Shown here one piece after another: positions 1-7,047 of a stretch of 64,000 bases of DNA. The notes under the pieces were generated by a model. That model worked only from the letters and a program-made list of their open reading frames with translations, had not been told where the DNA came from and made no database searches. The stretch spans positions 1 through 64,000 of the IMG/VR virus record IMGVR_UViG_3300049811_000333; one strand, given 5' to 3'. The stretch comes from a virus. The position numbers and the translations under genes are program-made. Position 1 is the first letter of the stretch; every line of letters starts with the position of its first letter.

Positions 1-1
1 C

Positions 2-1186
2 TACTTCCGCGATGCCAAGCATGCCGAGATCGGTGACGACGAGACCTCCTGGTGCGCCGCGTTTGTCGGCGCGATGCTGGAGCGGTCCGGGGTTGTTTCG
101 ACTCGCTCCTTGCTGGCCCGCTCCTACCTGGAATGGGGCACCAAGGTCACCGACCCCAAGCCCGGCGACATTGTCGTCTTCAAGCGCGGGGACTCGTCCT
201 GGCAGGGCCACGTCGCCCTCTTCCTCTACGAGAAGGACGGCAAGATCTACCACCTGGGTGGGAACCAGAGCAACGCGGTCACCATTGGCGCGACCTCCAA
301 GTCGAAGCTCCTGGGATACCGTCGCCCGAAGACGGTGACCCCGGCCGCGGTCGAGAAGATGGACGAGGCCATGATCAAGGCTCTGGACATCCTCCAGACC
401 CCGAAGAGCGCCATCACGCTGTCCGAGTTTGCCCTCTTTACCGGCCAGACCCTGACCGATGAGAACCGGGTCGAGATCCGCGGCAACCGCGATGCCATGA
501 CCCCGGAGCGCTTCCGCCAGATCGTGGCCAAGAACTACTGGGCCCAGATCTCCGGACCGAAGCTCCCCTTCGAGCACGGCGTCTTCGCCCTCGATACTGC
601 TCTTGCTCACGGAGCTCAAAAAACCCGCCTCATGATCCAGCGGGCTATAGGGGTAGCGGCCGATGGCATCATCGGCCCTAAAACGATCTCCACGGCCAAG
701 GCAATGGCCCCTTCCAAGTTCATCGACGCCATGATCCGGGAGCGCGAAGCCCTCCTGAAGTCCTCCGAGGACTGGGATCTCAAGGCCCCGACCTGGAAGC
801 AGTCCATGGCCGCCCTGAAGGCCAAGCTCCTGCCGCCCGCCACGGCGGCCCCTGAACCCCCGGCTGTCGCGGCTGAAGCCGCGCCGCCTCCCATCCCAAA
901 ACCAACCCCTACCACGGAGAAGAAGATGTCTGAGACCCCTGTTCCGGCCACGCCGGATTACAAGCCCTGGACCCAGTCGCTGACGATCTGGGGCACCATC
1001 GTCACGTTCGCGTCCACCGTTCTTCCGGCCCTCGCCCAGATGATGGGCTGGGATATCTCCGCTGGCGACGTCCAGTCGGTCGGCACGGGCGTCACCACGG
1101 CCATCCAGGCCATCGGCGGCGTGATCGGCACGGTCATGGCCATCATTGGCCGCACGAAGGCAACGGTTCCGGTGAAGTTCCTCTAA
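2..1186 (+). CDS. Endolysin fused to a C-terminal holin-like membrane domain (5' partial)
   Basis: Cell-wall hydrolase of the lysis module; its N terminus lies outside the window. The visible part begins with a TIGR02594-type NlpC/P60-CHAP domain: the catalytic Cys is in SWCAAFVG (codon at nt 53) and the His in QGHVALF (nt 209). A PG_binding_3-like peptidoglycan-binding domain follows (nt about 580-830, LMIQRAIGVAADGIIG), then a Pro/Ala linker (830-925). The C terminus has two hydrophobic segments (nt about 980-1050 and 1085-1150) resembling the small holins of alphaproteobacterial phages. Enzyme and holin are normally separate genes. An in-frame ATG with its own ribosome binding site at 926 could also release the holin part alone. 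Domain calls are by motif. Confidence 0.85.
   Translation, partial: YFRDAKHAEIGDDETSWCAAFVGAMLERSGVVSTRSLLARSYLEWGTKVTDPKPGDIVVFKRGDSSWQGHVALFLYEKDGKIYHLGGNQSNAVTIGATSKSKLLGYRRPKTVTPAAVEKMDEAMIKALDILQTPKSAITLSEFALFTGQTLTDENRVEIRGNRDAMTPERFRQIVAKNYWAQISGPKLPFEHGVFALDTALAHGAQKTRLMIQRAIGVAADGIIGPKTISTAKAMAPSKFIDAMIREREALLKSSEDWDLKAPTWKQSMAALKAKLLPPATAAPEPPAVAAEAAPPPIPKPTPTTEKKMSETPVPATPDYKPWTQSLTIWGTIVTFASTVLPALAQMMGWDISAGDVQSVGTGVTTAIQAIGGVIGTVMAIIGRTKATVPVKFL
926..1186 (+). CDS. Candidate free holin made from an internal start
   Basis: An in-frame ATG inside the endolysin gene would give an 86-residue product containing only the two membrane segments and a short basic tail. GGAG at 916-919 lies 6 nt upstream, ideal Shine-Dalgarno spacing, and the site falls exactly in the domain linker. 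Dual starts are known for lambda-type holins. That both a fused and a free form are made here is inference. Confidence 0.45.
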   Translation: MSETPVPATPDYKPWTQSLTIWGTIVTFASTVLPALAQMMGWDISAGDVQSVGTGVTTAIQAIGGVIGTVMAIIGRTKATVPVKFL

Positions 1187-1216
1187 CCGAGGAGTTTGCA
1201 TGAAGGATCGCGGGCG

Positions 1217-1239
1217 GGCGGCTCCAGTCCGGAGCCGCC
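1217..1239 (+). other. Intergenic GC hairpin
   Basis: A perfect 9-bp stem (GGCGGCTCC / GGAGCCGCC) with a 5-nt loop lies between the endolysin stop and the metallophosphoesterase start. No T-run follows, so it is more likely an mRNA processing, stability or translation-control element than an intrinsic terminator. Confidence 0.5.
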
Positions 1240-1275
1240 GCTACCGAAGAGAACTCAAGTCCGAGGGGGACAAGG

Positions 1276-2160
1276 GTGCAAGAATTCCAAGTGGAAGACC
1301 TGCCGAGCCATTACCCGACAGTCCAGGAGCTCCTGGCCCGCCGGAAGGAAGAGTTCGCCAGAAAAGAAAGCGCAACGGTAGCGCGAAAGCTCGTCCCGGT
1401 AAGGGTTACGGTCGATGGGCCTTACGGTATCGCGCATTTTGGCGATCCGCACGTCGACGACCCAGGGACGGATATAGCCCTCCTCGAACGGCACGTATCC
1501 GCCGTCTCGAAGACGTATGGTCTCTTCGCCGGAAATATCGGCGACATGCACAACAACTGGGTGGGGAAGCTGGCTCGCCTTTACTCGAAACAGGAGACCA
1601 CGGCTCGTGAGAGTTGGCTCCTGGTTGAGTGGCTGATGAAGTCCATGCCCTGGCTCTACGTTGTGTTCGGGAACCATGACCTCTGGTCCGGCGATGGCGA
1701 TCCTCTCGACTACATGATGAAGGGGACCCCTGGCGTCAACGGCGCCTACGGGGTTCGCCTGAACCTGGTGAGCCCGAATGGGTCTGGGGTGCGCGTCAAC
1801 GCTCGCCACGACTTCCACGGCAACTCGATGTGGAACACCGTCCATGGACCGCTGAAGGCGGCCAAGATGGGCTGGCGCGACCACATCCTGATCTGCGGCC
1901 ACAAGCACACCTCCGGGTATGCCATCGAGAAGGATCCGGCCTCCGGTCTCATCTCGCACATCCTGCGCGTGGCCTCCTACAAGAAGCACGACGACTACGC
2001 CGCTGAGCTTGGGCTTCCCGACCAGTGCGCCTTCCCGTCGTGCGTCACGATTATCGATCCCGAAGAGCCGGACAACAGTGTCCGGCGCATCACGTTCTTC
2101 CCGGACGTGGAGATGGGCGCCGACTACCTCACCTGGCTGCGGCGCAAGAGAGGCTTCTGA
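1276..2160 (+). CDS. Calcineurin-like metallophosphoesterase
   Basis: A 294-residue protein with the full set of calcineurin-like metal-binding motifs: FGDPHVDD, GNIGDMHNNW, FGNHDLW, ARHDFHG and CGHKHTSGY. It should hydrolyse a phosphoester using two metal ions; the substrate (nucleotide, nucleic acid or lipid) cannot be told from sequence. The start is GTG with a purine-rich GAGGGGGACAAGG just upstream; an in-frame stop at 1201 excludes a longer form. It follows the endolysin and is coupled by TGATG to the next small gene. Confidence 0.85.
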   Translation: MQEFQVEDLPSHYPTVQELLARRKEEFARKESATVARKLVPVRVTVDGPYGIAHFGDPHVDDPGTDIALLERHVSAVSKTYGLFAGNIGDMHNNWVGKLARLYSKQETTARESWLLVEWLMKSMPWLYVVFGNHDLWSGDGDPLDYMMKGTPGVNGAYGVRLNLVSPNGSGVRVNARHDFHGNSMWNTVHGPLKAAKMGWRDHILICGHKHTSGYAIEKDPASGLISHILRVASYKKHDDYAAELGLPDQCAFPSCVTIIDPEEPDNSVRRITFFPDVEMGADYLTWLRRKRGF

Positions 2161-2366
2161 TGGACAAGAAGATCCTTGCCCATCTTGCGAGCCTGACGAA
2201 ATCTGGAATGACAGTGAAGGCTCATCGGATGGGCGACATCATCGACGACCTTGAAGAGCTCTCAAACTATGTGGAGGGAGAAGAGATCTCCATCCTAGAG
2301 AGAGCCATCAAGGAGATCCTGGAGCTCCGTTTGCAGGTTGCAAACATGGAGACGAAGCTGCTCTGA
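2160..2366 (+). CDS. Small helical protein, unknown function
   Basis: A 68-residue, acidic, probably helical protein (DIIDDLEELSNYVEGEEIS) with heptad-like leucines suggesting a short coiled coil. Its ATG overlaps the metallophosphoesterase stop (TGATG), so it is translationally coupled, and a strong terminator follows directly. It is therefore the last gene of the rightward lysis transcript. No family recognised. Confidence 0.75.
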   Translation: MDKKILAHLASLTKSGMTVKAHRMGDIIDDLEELSNYVEGEEISILERAIKEILELRLQVANMETKLL

Positions 2367-2760
2367 CAGGGGGCCCGGTTCGCGCCGGGCCCCTTTTTTT
2401 GTGCATTTTTCTGGCAATCAAACCTTCGCGCTGCGCCTTGTTCCGGCACGCTCTTGGGGTCCGCCCAACGCGGGCCGCGATCTCGGACCATGAGATTTCG
2501 GCCTTGGGATCATCGCCGACAAGTTGCCTCAGGTAGACGACCTCATCGTCCCTCCAGATCTGGACGGGCAGGTTCAGGTGGCCAAGAGATTTAGGCCTGT
2601 CGACGGGGAGGCCAAGGGTCAGCTTCCGGCGCATATTCTTGATGGCGGCTAGCGACCGGCCCGTAATCTTCGCCAGGATCGAGTTGGGGAGATGGAGGTT
2701 CTCCCGGAGCTCCACGAGCTCCTTCTTCGTCCAGTGCTTCCAGTGCCGAGATTGACGCAT
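2308..2760 (-). CDS. Protein with two SANT/Myb-like helix-turn-helix segments
   Basis: A 150-residue basic protein with two related segments: residues about 8-48 (HWTKKELVELRENLH to AIKNMRRKL) and 68-112 (WRDDEVVYLRQLVG to RACRNKAQREGL). Both have the pattern of SANT/Myb-like DNA-binding helices. The last 30 residues are low complexity and read antisense through the facing terminator and small gene. An in-frame stop sits 4 nt upstream of the ATG, so the start is fixed, which forces a 170-nt overlap with the upstream SLOG gene. Confidence 0.7.
   Translation of the reverse strand: MRQSRHWKHWTKKELVELRENLHLPNSILAKITGRSLAAIKNMRRKLTLGLPVDRPKSLGHLNLPVQIWRDDEVVYLRQLVGDDPKAEISWSEIAARVGRTPRACRNKAQREGLIARKMHKKRGPARTGPPVRAASSPCLQPANGAPGSP
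2370..2400 (+). terminator. Rho-independent terminator
   Basis: A perfect 9-bp stem (GGGGCCCGG / CCGGGCCCC, 2370-2378 and 2385-2393) with a 6-nt loop is followed by seven Ts. It ends the rightward lysis operon where that meets the leftward operon head-on; the leftward gene's 3' end runs across it. Confidence 0.93.
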
Positions 2761-3055
2761 ACCCTATCTGCACTCCCTTACGCGTTGCCTTATCGATCAG
2801 CGGCATATCCGGCCAGGGGAAGGCCAGGACGTATCCGGGATTGAGCCGGAAGGCCTCTGTCGCCGTGCGGACGGGCGTGTCCTCACGCACCGTCCGGAAC
2901 TTCACCTCGTTGTCCTCTGCCCAGAAGCGCGCCCAGAGCTCAGCACGGGGTCCGCCACACTCGATCACCATGGAGACGGGGGTGATGGCATGGATCACAT
3001 CGAGGGCCGCGTACACCATCTCCTCATCGGCGTCCCCCGTCACAAGGACCCTCAT
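2591..3055 (-). CDS. SLOG-family protein (DUF2493/YspA-like)
   Basis: The N terminus (MRVLVTGDADEEMVYAALD), the central ECGGPRAELWARFWAE and the PDMPLIDKATRKG segment match the Rossmann-like SLOG/DUF2493 fold, proposed to bind nucleotide-derived ligands. The typical domain ends near residue 105. The remaining 50 residues, rich in Pro/Gly/Glu, overlap the Myb-like gene in another frame. It starts by ATGA overlap with the gene before it. Its role in the phage is unknown. Confidence 0.7.
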   Translation of the reverse strand: MRVLVTGDADEEMVYAALDVIHAITPVSMVIECGGPRAELWARFWAEDNEVKFRTVREDTPVRTATEAFRLNPGYVLAFPWPDMPLIDKATRKGVQIGYASISALEALDEEGARGAPGEPPSPQLDPGEDYGPVASRHQEYAPEADPWPPRRQA

Positions 3056-3603
3056 GCGGCCAGAGAAATCAGTTGGGCATGAACCGTGTGCGGCTTCTCA
3101 AGAAGATCACGCTTGATTTCCGCCTCACGCATCGGCTGCTGGACCTTGAGGATCTGCTCCATCAGTTCCTGGACAGAGGCTTCCGGAAGCAGAATGCCCC
3201 TGGCCCGAGCCGAAGCGAAGTGGACTAGGTCCGCTAGGCTCTTGCGCTCGCTCTGCACGTACTGCGGGAAGGGGTCGATGGGGTCCATAGCGAAATAGTT
3301 CTCTGTCGGGACCTTCCCGCGGATCGCCTCGATGATGATTTTCTGGGAGACCATGCGCAAGGGCACCACCGGAAGCCGATCTGGCCGCGGGCCACAGTGC
3401 GCGTGCATCTGATAGTCCCAATCGATCCCCTCCGACAATCCGTACATGCCGCCCAGTTCATGCCGGATCGCGATGCGCATCCGGCAGTTCATCACATCCT
3501 GCTCGGCCGAGATGTCCCATCCCGCCCTGGCAAGGCTGAGGGTGTCTGTTTCAAAGCCTGCCCAGTGGAGCCGGACCGGCGCCGAGAGCACGCGATAGTT
3601 CAT
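3052..3603 (-). CDS. Hypothetical protein, 183 aa
   Basis: Unrecognised soluble protein. Its N-terminal half is rich in Trp/His/Arg (VRLHWAGFETD, HELGGMYGL) and its C-terminal third is helical and charged. It sits within the leftward operon, coupled at both ends: its ATG overlaps the upstream stop and its own stop overlaps the SLOG start (ATGA). Confidence 0.75.
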   Translation of the reverse strand: MNYRVLSAPVRLHWAGFETDTLSLARAGWDISAEQDVMNCRMRIAIRHELGGMYGLSEGIDWDYQMHAHCGPRPDRLPVVPLRMVSQKIIIEAIRGKVPTENYFAMDPIDPFPQYVQSERKSLADLVHFASARARGILLPEASVQELMEQILKVQQPMREAEIKRDLLEKPHTVHAQLISLAA

Positions 3604-3776
3604 CAGGTCCCGATGTCCCGGAGGATGGCCTGGTATTCGAGCTTCAGATTGGCGAGCACGCGCTCGGCATCCGAGATCAGCTTCAGATGCTTCTTGATCT
3701 TGTCCTTGGCCGCCCGCGAGCGCTCTTCCACAAGCTCTTTCTGGGCTTCGGTCTCAATCTGCTTAATGTCGAACAT
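3603..3776 (-). CDS. Small coiled-coil protein, 57 aa
   Basis: A short, highly charged helical protein (IETEAQKELVEERS, KDKIKKHLKLISD). The start is well supported by AAAGGAGGTCAGTA directly before the ATG. The stop overlaps the next start, and the start overlaps the previous stop (TAATG). Function unknown. Confidence 0.7.
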   Translation of the reverse strand: MFDIKQIETEAQKELVEERSRAAKDKIKKHLKLISDAERVLANLKLEYQAILRDIGT

Positions 3777-3916
3777 TACTGACCTCCTTTACGCTTGATG
3801 ATGCCGTTGAGAATGGTGATGGCATGCGCCATCAGCGCCCTCTCTTTCGGGTCCGTCTCCTTTTCCAGGTCCCGCAGGAGGCGGTCCCTGGTCTTCTCCA
3901 GATCCTTAGTCTTCAT
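3776..3916 (-). CDS. Small charged protein, 46 aa
   Basis: A 46-residue Lys/Arg/Glu-rich helical protein (KDLEKTRDRLLRDLEKE). It overlaps the upstream gene by 11 nt and the downstream gene by 3 nt. Its last codons (KGGQ) double as the ribosome binding site of the next gene. Function unknown. Confidence 0.65.
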   Translation of the reverse strand: MKTKDLEKTRDRLLRDLEKETDPKERALMAHAITILNGIIKRKGGQ

Positions 3917-4163
3917 TCTCAATGGCCAGCCACGCCTTCATGACGACGGCTTCCTCTTCCGGGTCCAGGCCACCACCGCGCGTCACGACGGACTGAGGGT
4001 TAGCCAGGAGATTAAGAAGGGCGATGAGATGCGTTCGGTACAGGAGCGCCTTGGCCTTCCAGGCCAGGACCTGGGACTTGCTGGCGCTGGTCATCAGCGT
4101 TTCGACGCCATCGTCCCGGAGCCCCTCGATGAAGTTCTTCACCTCTTCGAGAGCCCCGGCCAT
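3906..4163 (-). CDS. Hypothetical protein, 85 aa
   Basis: Helical protein with an Ala/Leu-rich middle (KAKALLYRTHLIALLNLL) and an acidic C terminus. The reading frame stays open to 4418, but that part is antisense-like low-complexity sequence overlapping the upstream gene. The ATG at 4163, five bases after the upstream stop, is therefore preferred. Unrecognised. Confidence 0.6.
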   Translation of the reverse strand: MAGALEEVKNFIEGLRDDGVETLMTSASKSQVLAWKAKALLYRTHLIALLNLLANPQSVVTRGGGLDPEEEAVVMKAWLAIENED

Positions 4164-4168
4164 GACCG

Positions 4169-4432
4169 TCAGCTGGCTTTGCGGGCCCGGGACTTTTTCG
4201 GCTGTCGCGCGCGCAACGAGGAGCTTTTTGCGATCCGTTTCTGCGCCGCTTCCCGCTTGGCCTGCTCCAGGTGCTTGACTGGGAGCAGCCTCCGGATGTC
4301 CTGGGCCTGGCACCACAGCATCACCGATAGGGCCTCGGCCTCCTCGTGCGTCAGCCTGCCGCCAGTTGGAATACTGACCTCCACGAATAGGAGATCTGTG
4401 TCCTCCACCACCTTGCATCCGAAGTCCCTCAT
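4169..4432 (-). CDS. Hypothetical protein, 87 aa
   Basis: The first half looks globular (DTDLLFVEVSIPTGGRLTHE) and the C terminus is strongly basic (RARQPKKSRARKAS), which would suit nucleic-acid binding. The start is coupled to the upstream gene by ATGA. No family recognised. Confidence 0.65.
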   Translation of the reverse strand: MRDFGCKVVEDTDLLFVEVSIPTGGRLTHEEAEALSVMLWCQAQDIRRLLPVKHLEQAKREAAQKRIAKSSSLRARQPKKSRARKAS

Positions 4433-4644
4433 TTCTGCAGCGCCGCCAAAATGGCTCGAATTCCGATCTTGATCAGGGCGAACCGGCTGACCGGCCAGGC
4501 GATCCGCTCCTGCTTGTCCAGGTGATCCACGTACAGGTAGGTGTCGTGGTAATAGATGGCTGGGCCCTGGGGGTCCCAGTAGATGATCCTCATGTCCGGG
4601 GAGGTGCCTTTTGCGGCGTTCTCAGGTCCAGCGCTATCCGACAT
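4429..4644 (-). CDS. Hypothetical protein, 71 aa
   Basis: A small protein whose body (MRIIYWDPQGPAIYYHDTYL) and hydrophobic C terminus (FALIKIGIRAILAALQ) suggest a beta-rich fold ending in an amphipathic helix. No clear Shine-Dalgarno precedes the ATG at 4644; the internal ATG at residue 18 is an alternative start. Confidence 0.55.
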   Translation of the reverse strand: MSDSAGPENAAKGTSPDMRIIYWDPQGPAIYYHDTYLYVDHLDKQERIAWPVSRFALIKIGIRAILAALQK

Positions 4645-4681
4645 CGGCGTCTCAAAATCCCGTTAAAACCGACCCCCGCGG

Positions 4682-5044
4682 TCAGCCCCAGCGCTTGATG
4701 ATCGGATCCTCCACCGAGCGCCCAGAAACCCAGTCGAGGATGGGCTTGTGGATCGCCTGATGATAAATCCGGAAACAGTCGATGAAGCTCGCGTGCGTAG
4801 CGCCCAGGGGGAAGCACGGGGTCTCCCCCCATCTCGTCGGCGTCCCACTGGCGTCGAAGACAACCCAGAAGATAGCGTACCCTCGGACCCATGCCTTCCC
4901 CTCCACACTCATCCGCATGACGCGGTAGTCGACATTTTCTCCGGGTTCCGGCGGACGGTGCCGCTCAGAACCTGAGTAGGTAGACGATGAGCCACTCAAG
5001 CTCGCCGCGATCTGCTGCAGAAAGGTATCGTCTGAGACTGTCAT
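4682..5044 (-). CDS. Hypothetical protein, 120 aa
   Basis: Globular protein with several Trp and His residues (GYAIFWVVFDASG, FRIYHQAIHKPILDWVSG). The frame is open to 5119, but the upstream gene is well supported. The ATG at 5044 (MTVSDDTFLQQIA) shortens the overlap to 80 nt. Neither candidate start has a strong ribosome binding site. Function unknown. Confidence 0.6.
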   Translation of the reverse strand: MTVSDDTFLQQIAASLSGSSSTYSGSERHRPPEPGENVDYRVMRMSVEGKAWVRGYAIFWVVFDASGTPTRWGETPCFPLGATHASFIDCFRIYHQAIHKPILDWVSGRSVEDPIIKRWG

Positions 5045-5180
5045 GGGTGAGTTGACACAGGTCCGCTTTGATGGTTTCGCCGCGATAGTCGGCATCAACA
5101 AAGACCCCTGTCCGCTCATCTACGCGCGCGTAGAGCCGTCGAGGGTCAACCGTGTACTCAGCCGCCGTTGACGGTGACAT
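4965..5180 (-). CDS. Hypothetical protein, 71 aa
   Basis: Soluble small protein (RRLYARVDERTGVFVDADYR) ending in a hydrophobic helix (ELEWLIVYLLRF). GGAGGG seven bases before the ATG at 5180 fixes the start inside the end of the membrane-protein gene (23-nt overlap). Unrecognised. Confidence 0.65.
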   Translation of the reverse strand: MSPSTAAEYTVDPRRLYARVDERTGVFVDADYRGETIKADLCQLTHDSLRRYLSAADRGELEWLIVYLLRF

Positions 5181-5355
5181 AAAGGATCCCTCCAGCCCCG
5201 AACGACATCAGCCCGAAGCCAATCGTGTTCAGAATGGACGTGAAGTGAGACAGGTCGCCCTGGGTCAGGGCCGCGCCGATGGTGGCAGCGGCGGACGCCA
5301 TGATGGCGACAACCCCGGCCACGGATGCGTAAATGGAGATGGTCTCGATGTTCAT
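5158..5355 (-). CDS. Two-pass small membrane protein
   Basis: A 65-residue protein with two predicted membrane helices (IYASVAGVVAIMASAAATIG and SILNTIGFGLMSFGAGGILY) joined by a short polar loop. AAAGGTAAGAAA precedes the ATG. The topology resembles class II holins, but the gene sits in the leftward early operon rather than the lysis module, so another membrane role is as likely. Confidence 0.7.
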   Translation of the reverse strand: MNIETISIYASVAGVVAIMASAAATIGAALTQGDLSHFTSILNTIGFGLMSFGAGGILYVTVNGG

Positions 5356-5376
5356 TTTCTTACCTTTGAAAGAAGC

Positions 5377-5410
5377 GGGGAGGACGCCACATCCCTCTAG
5401 CGCCCTCCCC
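5377..5410 (-). terminator. Possible weak terminator
   Basis: On the minus strand GGGGAGG (5404-5410) can pair with CCTCCCC (5377-5383) across a 20-nt loop, followed by GCTTCTTTC. The T content is modest and the loop long, so it may only attenuate transcription between the DUF3310 gene and the membrane-protein gene. Confidence 0.35.
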
Positions 5411-5425
5411 TTCAGCGGCCGAGTA

Positions 5426-5896
5426 TTACCCGGCTCCCCCGCTGCTCAATTGGAGGACCTTGATCTCCTCCTTGACGAAGTCGGCGGCACGCTCAAGCCA
5501 TGCGCACCGCAAATAAAAGTCGGTCTGATTGGCGATAGCAATCACGACGCAGGTGTAGGCCGTGGCGATCATGTTGCTGACGCCGAACTCTTCCCGGATG
5601 GTGTCGTAGTTGTAGGCCTCTTGCGACGGCACTTCCGTCCGCAGCGGGCCAACATCCGGACGCATGGCGCGCTTGAGATACCAGATGGCTTTCTGGAGAT
5701 CCTCAATGTTGCCCTTGTTGGGGGCGCGCATGATGTACTTGATGACGTTGCCCATGTGGGCCCCGCACCGCAGCCGCTCGATCACGTTGATGACCTGGAG
5801 CGTCTTGCCCTGGTAATGGGCGGGGCTGTTCACGGGATCATGGGCCGGGGTTTCCCCCGGACCCACGGTCCCAGTGCTCGGCTGCGAAATGTGCAT
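5426..5896 (-). CDS. DUF3310-domain protein
   Basis: The segment DPVNSPAHYQGKTLQVINV to NIEDLQKAIWYLKRAM is the DUF3310 signature common in phages of many groups; biochemical role unknown. The frame is open to 5998, but a good promoter covers ATGs at 5908 and 5902. The expected transcription start is close to the ATG at 5896, so translation may be leaderless; that ATG is used here. The next downstream gene is separated by a possible weak terminator. Confidence 0.75.
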   Translation of the reverse strand: MHISQPSTGTVGPGETPAHDPVNSPAHYQGKTLQVINVIERLRCGAHMGNVIKYIMRAPNKGNIEDLQKAIWYLKRAMRPDVGPLRTEVPSQEAYNYDTIREEFGVSNMIATAYTCVVIAIANQTDFYLRCAWLERAADFVKEEIKVLQLSSGGAG

Positions 5897-5903
5897 GTCC
5901 ATG

Positions 5904-5932
5904 TGCATACCCCGTGTGTATACGGAAGTCAA
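5904..5932 (-). promoter_or_regulatory. Sigma70-type promoter for the DUF3310 gene
   Basis: On the minus strand TTGACT (5927-5932), a 17-bp spacer, then TATGCA (5904-5909). The spacer contains GTATACACAC, a motif recurring at other phage start sites. The -35 overlaps the stop codon of the upstream gene and the -10 overlaps the first ATG of the downstream frame. Confidence 0.65.
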
Positions 5933-6243
5933 GCAGAAACGGCAACGAAATCGAAGGAAAAGTCGGCCCCGTCGCCCTCTTTGAAGCAGGTCACGCACAA
6001 CCCGCCAGCGGCGACCCTGGCCTCGCTGCCAGGCTCGGCGCTCTGGTAGGCCTCAGCCGCCAAGTCTCGCAGCTGGGCCCGGATTTCCGCTGCACAAGGG
6101 ATGCCGTCCGGGTTCACTTCCGCAGACACCCAGACCCATTTCAGGAACTCGTAGACCCGGGCTGCCTTCTCAGCGTCGAACCAGTCCAGAGTGCTCTCCA
6201 GCTTGTTGCGAACGTGAACCGGCAGTGTGTCCAGAGCCGTCAT
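5929..6243 (-). CDS. Hypothetical protein, 104 aa
   Basis: Helical protein (VRNKLESTLDWFDAEKAARV) with two cysteines near the C terminus (GGLCVTCFKEG). AAGGA lies nine bases before the ATG. It follows ssb directly and may be co-expressed with it. No family recognised. Confidence 0.7.
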   Translation of the reverse strand: MTALDTLPVHVRNKLESTLDWFDAEKAARVYEFLKWVWVSAEVNPDGIPCAAEIRAQLRDLAAEAYQSAEPGSEARVAAGGLCVTCFKEGDGADFSFDFVAVSA

Positions 6244-6259
6244 GGCTTAAGTCCTTGGA

Positions 6260-6706
6260 TCAGAAGGGAATTTCGTCGTCCACCTCGTCCTCGTCGTAGC
6301 GCTTCTTGCGTGTCGAGGGCTTATCGGCGGACTTGGCCTTGCGGGCCGGACGATCATCGTCATCGTCATCCCGGCCCCGCTTCTTGGGCGCTGGGGCCGG
6401 GGCAAGGACCCCATTCCAGTCGTCGGCGACGAGCTCGGTCGAGTACCGATCATTGCCGTCCTTGTCTTCCCACTTGCGGGTGACCATCTTGCCGACCACC
6501 ACGACGCGGTCGCCCTTCTCCAGGGACTCGGCCGTCAGGGCGTTTTGCCCCCAGGCCACGACGTTGTACCAGTGGGTGATCGGATCCTGATCCTTGCCGC
6601 GGTACTCGTTCACGGCGACGGCCAGATTGGCCACCGACGATCCGTTCTTCGTGGCCCGGACCTCCGGGTCGCGGCCCAGGTTACCGATAATGGTTGTGAC
6701 GTGCAT
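6260..6706 (-). CDS. ssb: Single-stranded DNA-binding protein
   Basis: A 148-residue SSB: one OB-fold (MHVTTIIGNLGRDPEVR, THWYNVVAWGQ, EKGDRVVVVGKMVTRKW), then a disordered linker with an Asp run and basic patches, and the acidic tip DDEIPF through which SSBs recruit partner proteins. The aromatic residues expected in the OB-fold are present. It lies in the RecE/RecT operon and should protect ssDNA during recombination and replication. Confidence 0.95.
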   Translation of the reverse strand: MHVTTIIGNLGRDPEVRATKNGSSVANLAVAVNEYRGKDQDPITHWYNVVAWGQNALTAESLEKGDRVVVVGKMVTRKWEDKDGNDRYSTELVADDWNGVLAPAPAPKKRGRDDDDDDRPARKAKSADKPSTRKKRYDEDEVDDEIPF

Positions 6707-6715
6707 GTGGTCCTC

Positions 6716-7018
6716 TTAGGCAGCGCGGTTGGAAATGAGCATGCTCTCAAGGGCGGAGATGCGGGCCTCCAGCGCCGTGATGTCATTGCGGAGGGTTGCG
6801 GACCGGGCCGGACGGCCAGGGCCGCCACCGCGCACCACCTTCACATGCTTGAAGGCGCTCTTGCGGACAGCCCGGACATTGCTGACGTCCACGCCAAGCT
6901 CACGCGCAATGCGCGCATCGCTCCAGCCATGGGCGTAGGTCTCCACGCCGTTTTCGTTGACGAGAACCTCCTCGATGCGGGAGGCAATCTTGAACTTCGC
7001 TCTCAGGTCGATCTTCAT
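6716..7018 (-). CDS. Small helix-turn-helix protein, possible regulator
   Basis: A 100-residue protein. Residues about 28-52 (HGWSDARIARELGVDVSNVR) form a likely helix-turn-helix, followed by a basic Gly/Arg stretch and a C-terminal coiled coil (LRNDITALEARISALESML) probably used for dimerisation. AGGAG precedes the AT-start. It is the first gene after a strong promoter whose spacer is a 12-bp palindrome, so it may control its own operon, which includes ssb. Confidence 0.7.
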   Translation of the reverse strand: MKIDLRAKFKIASRIEEVLVNENGVETYAHGWSDARIARELGVDVSNVRAVRKSAFKHVKVVRGGGPGRPARSATLRNDITALEARISALESMLISNRAA

Positions 7019-7047
7019 GCGGGGGACTCCTGTGTTAATACCTGACG

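Noticed and set aside
1200-1610. 136-residue frame with a strong ribosome binding site in front of the phosphoesterase
   Set aside because: It overlaps the clear metallophosphoesterase in another frame and its Arg/Pro-rich product is typical of shadow frames; kept only as a finding on translation control.
1255-1989. 244-residue frame antisense to the phosphoesterase
   Set aside because: Mirror frame of GC-rich coding DNA; the plus-strand product has full catalytic motifs.
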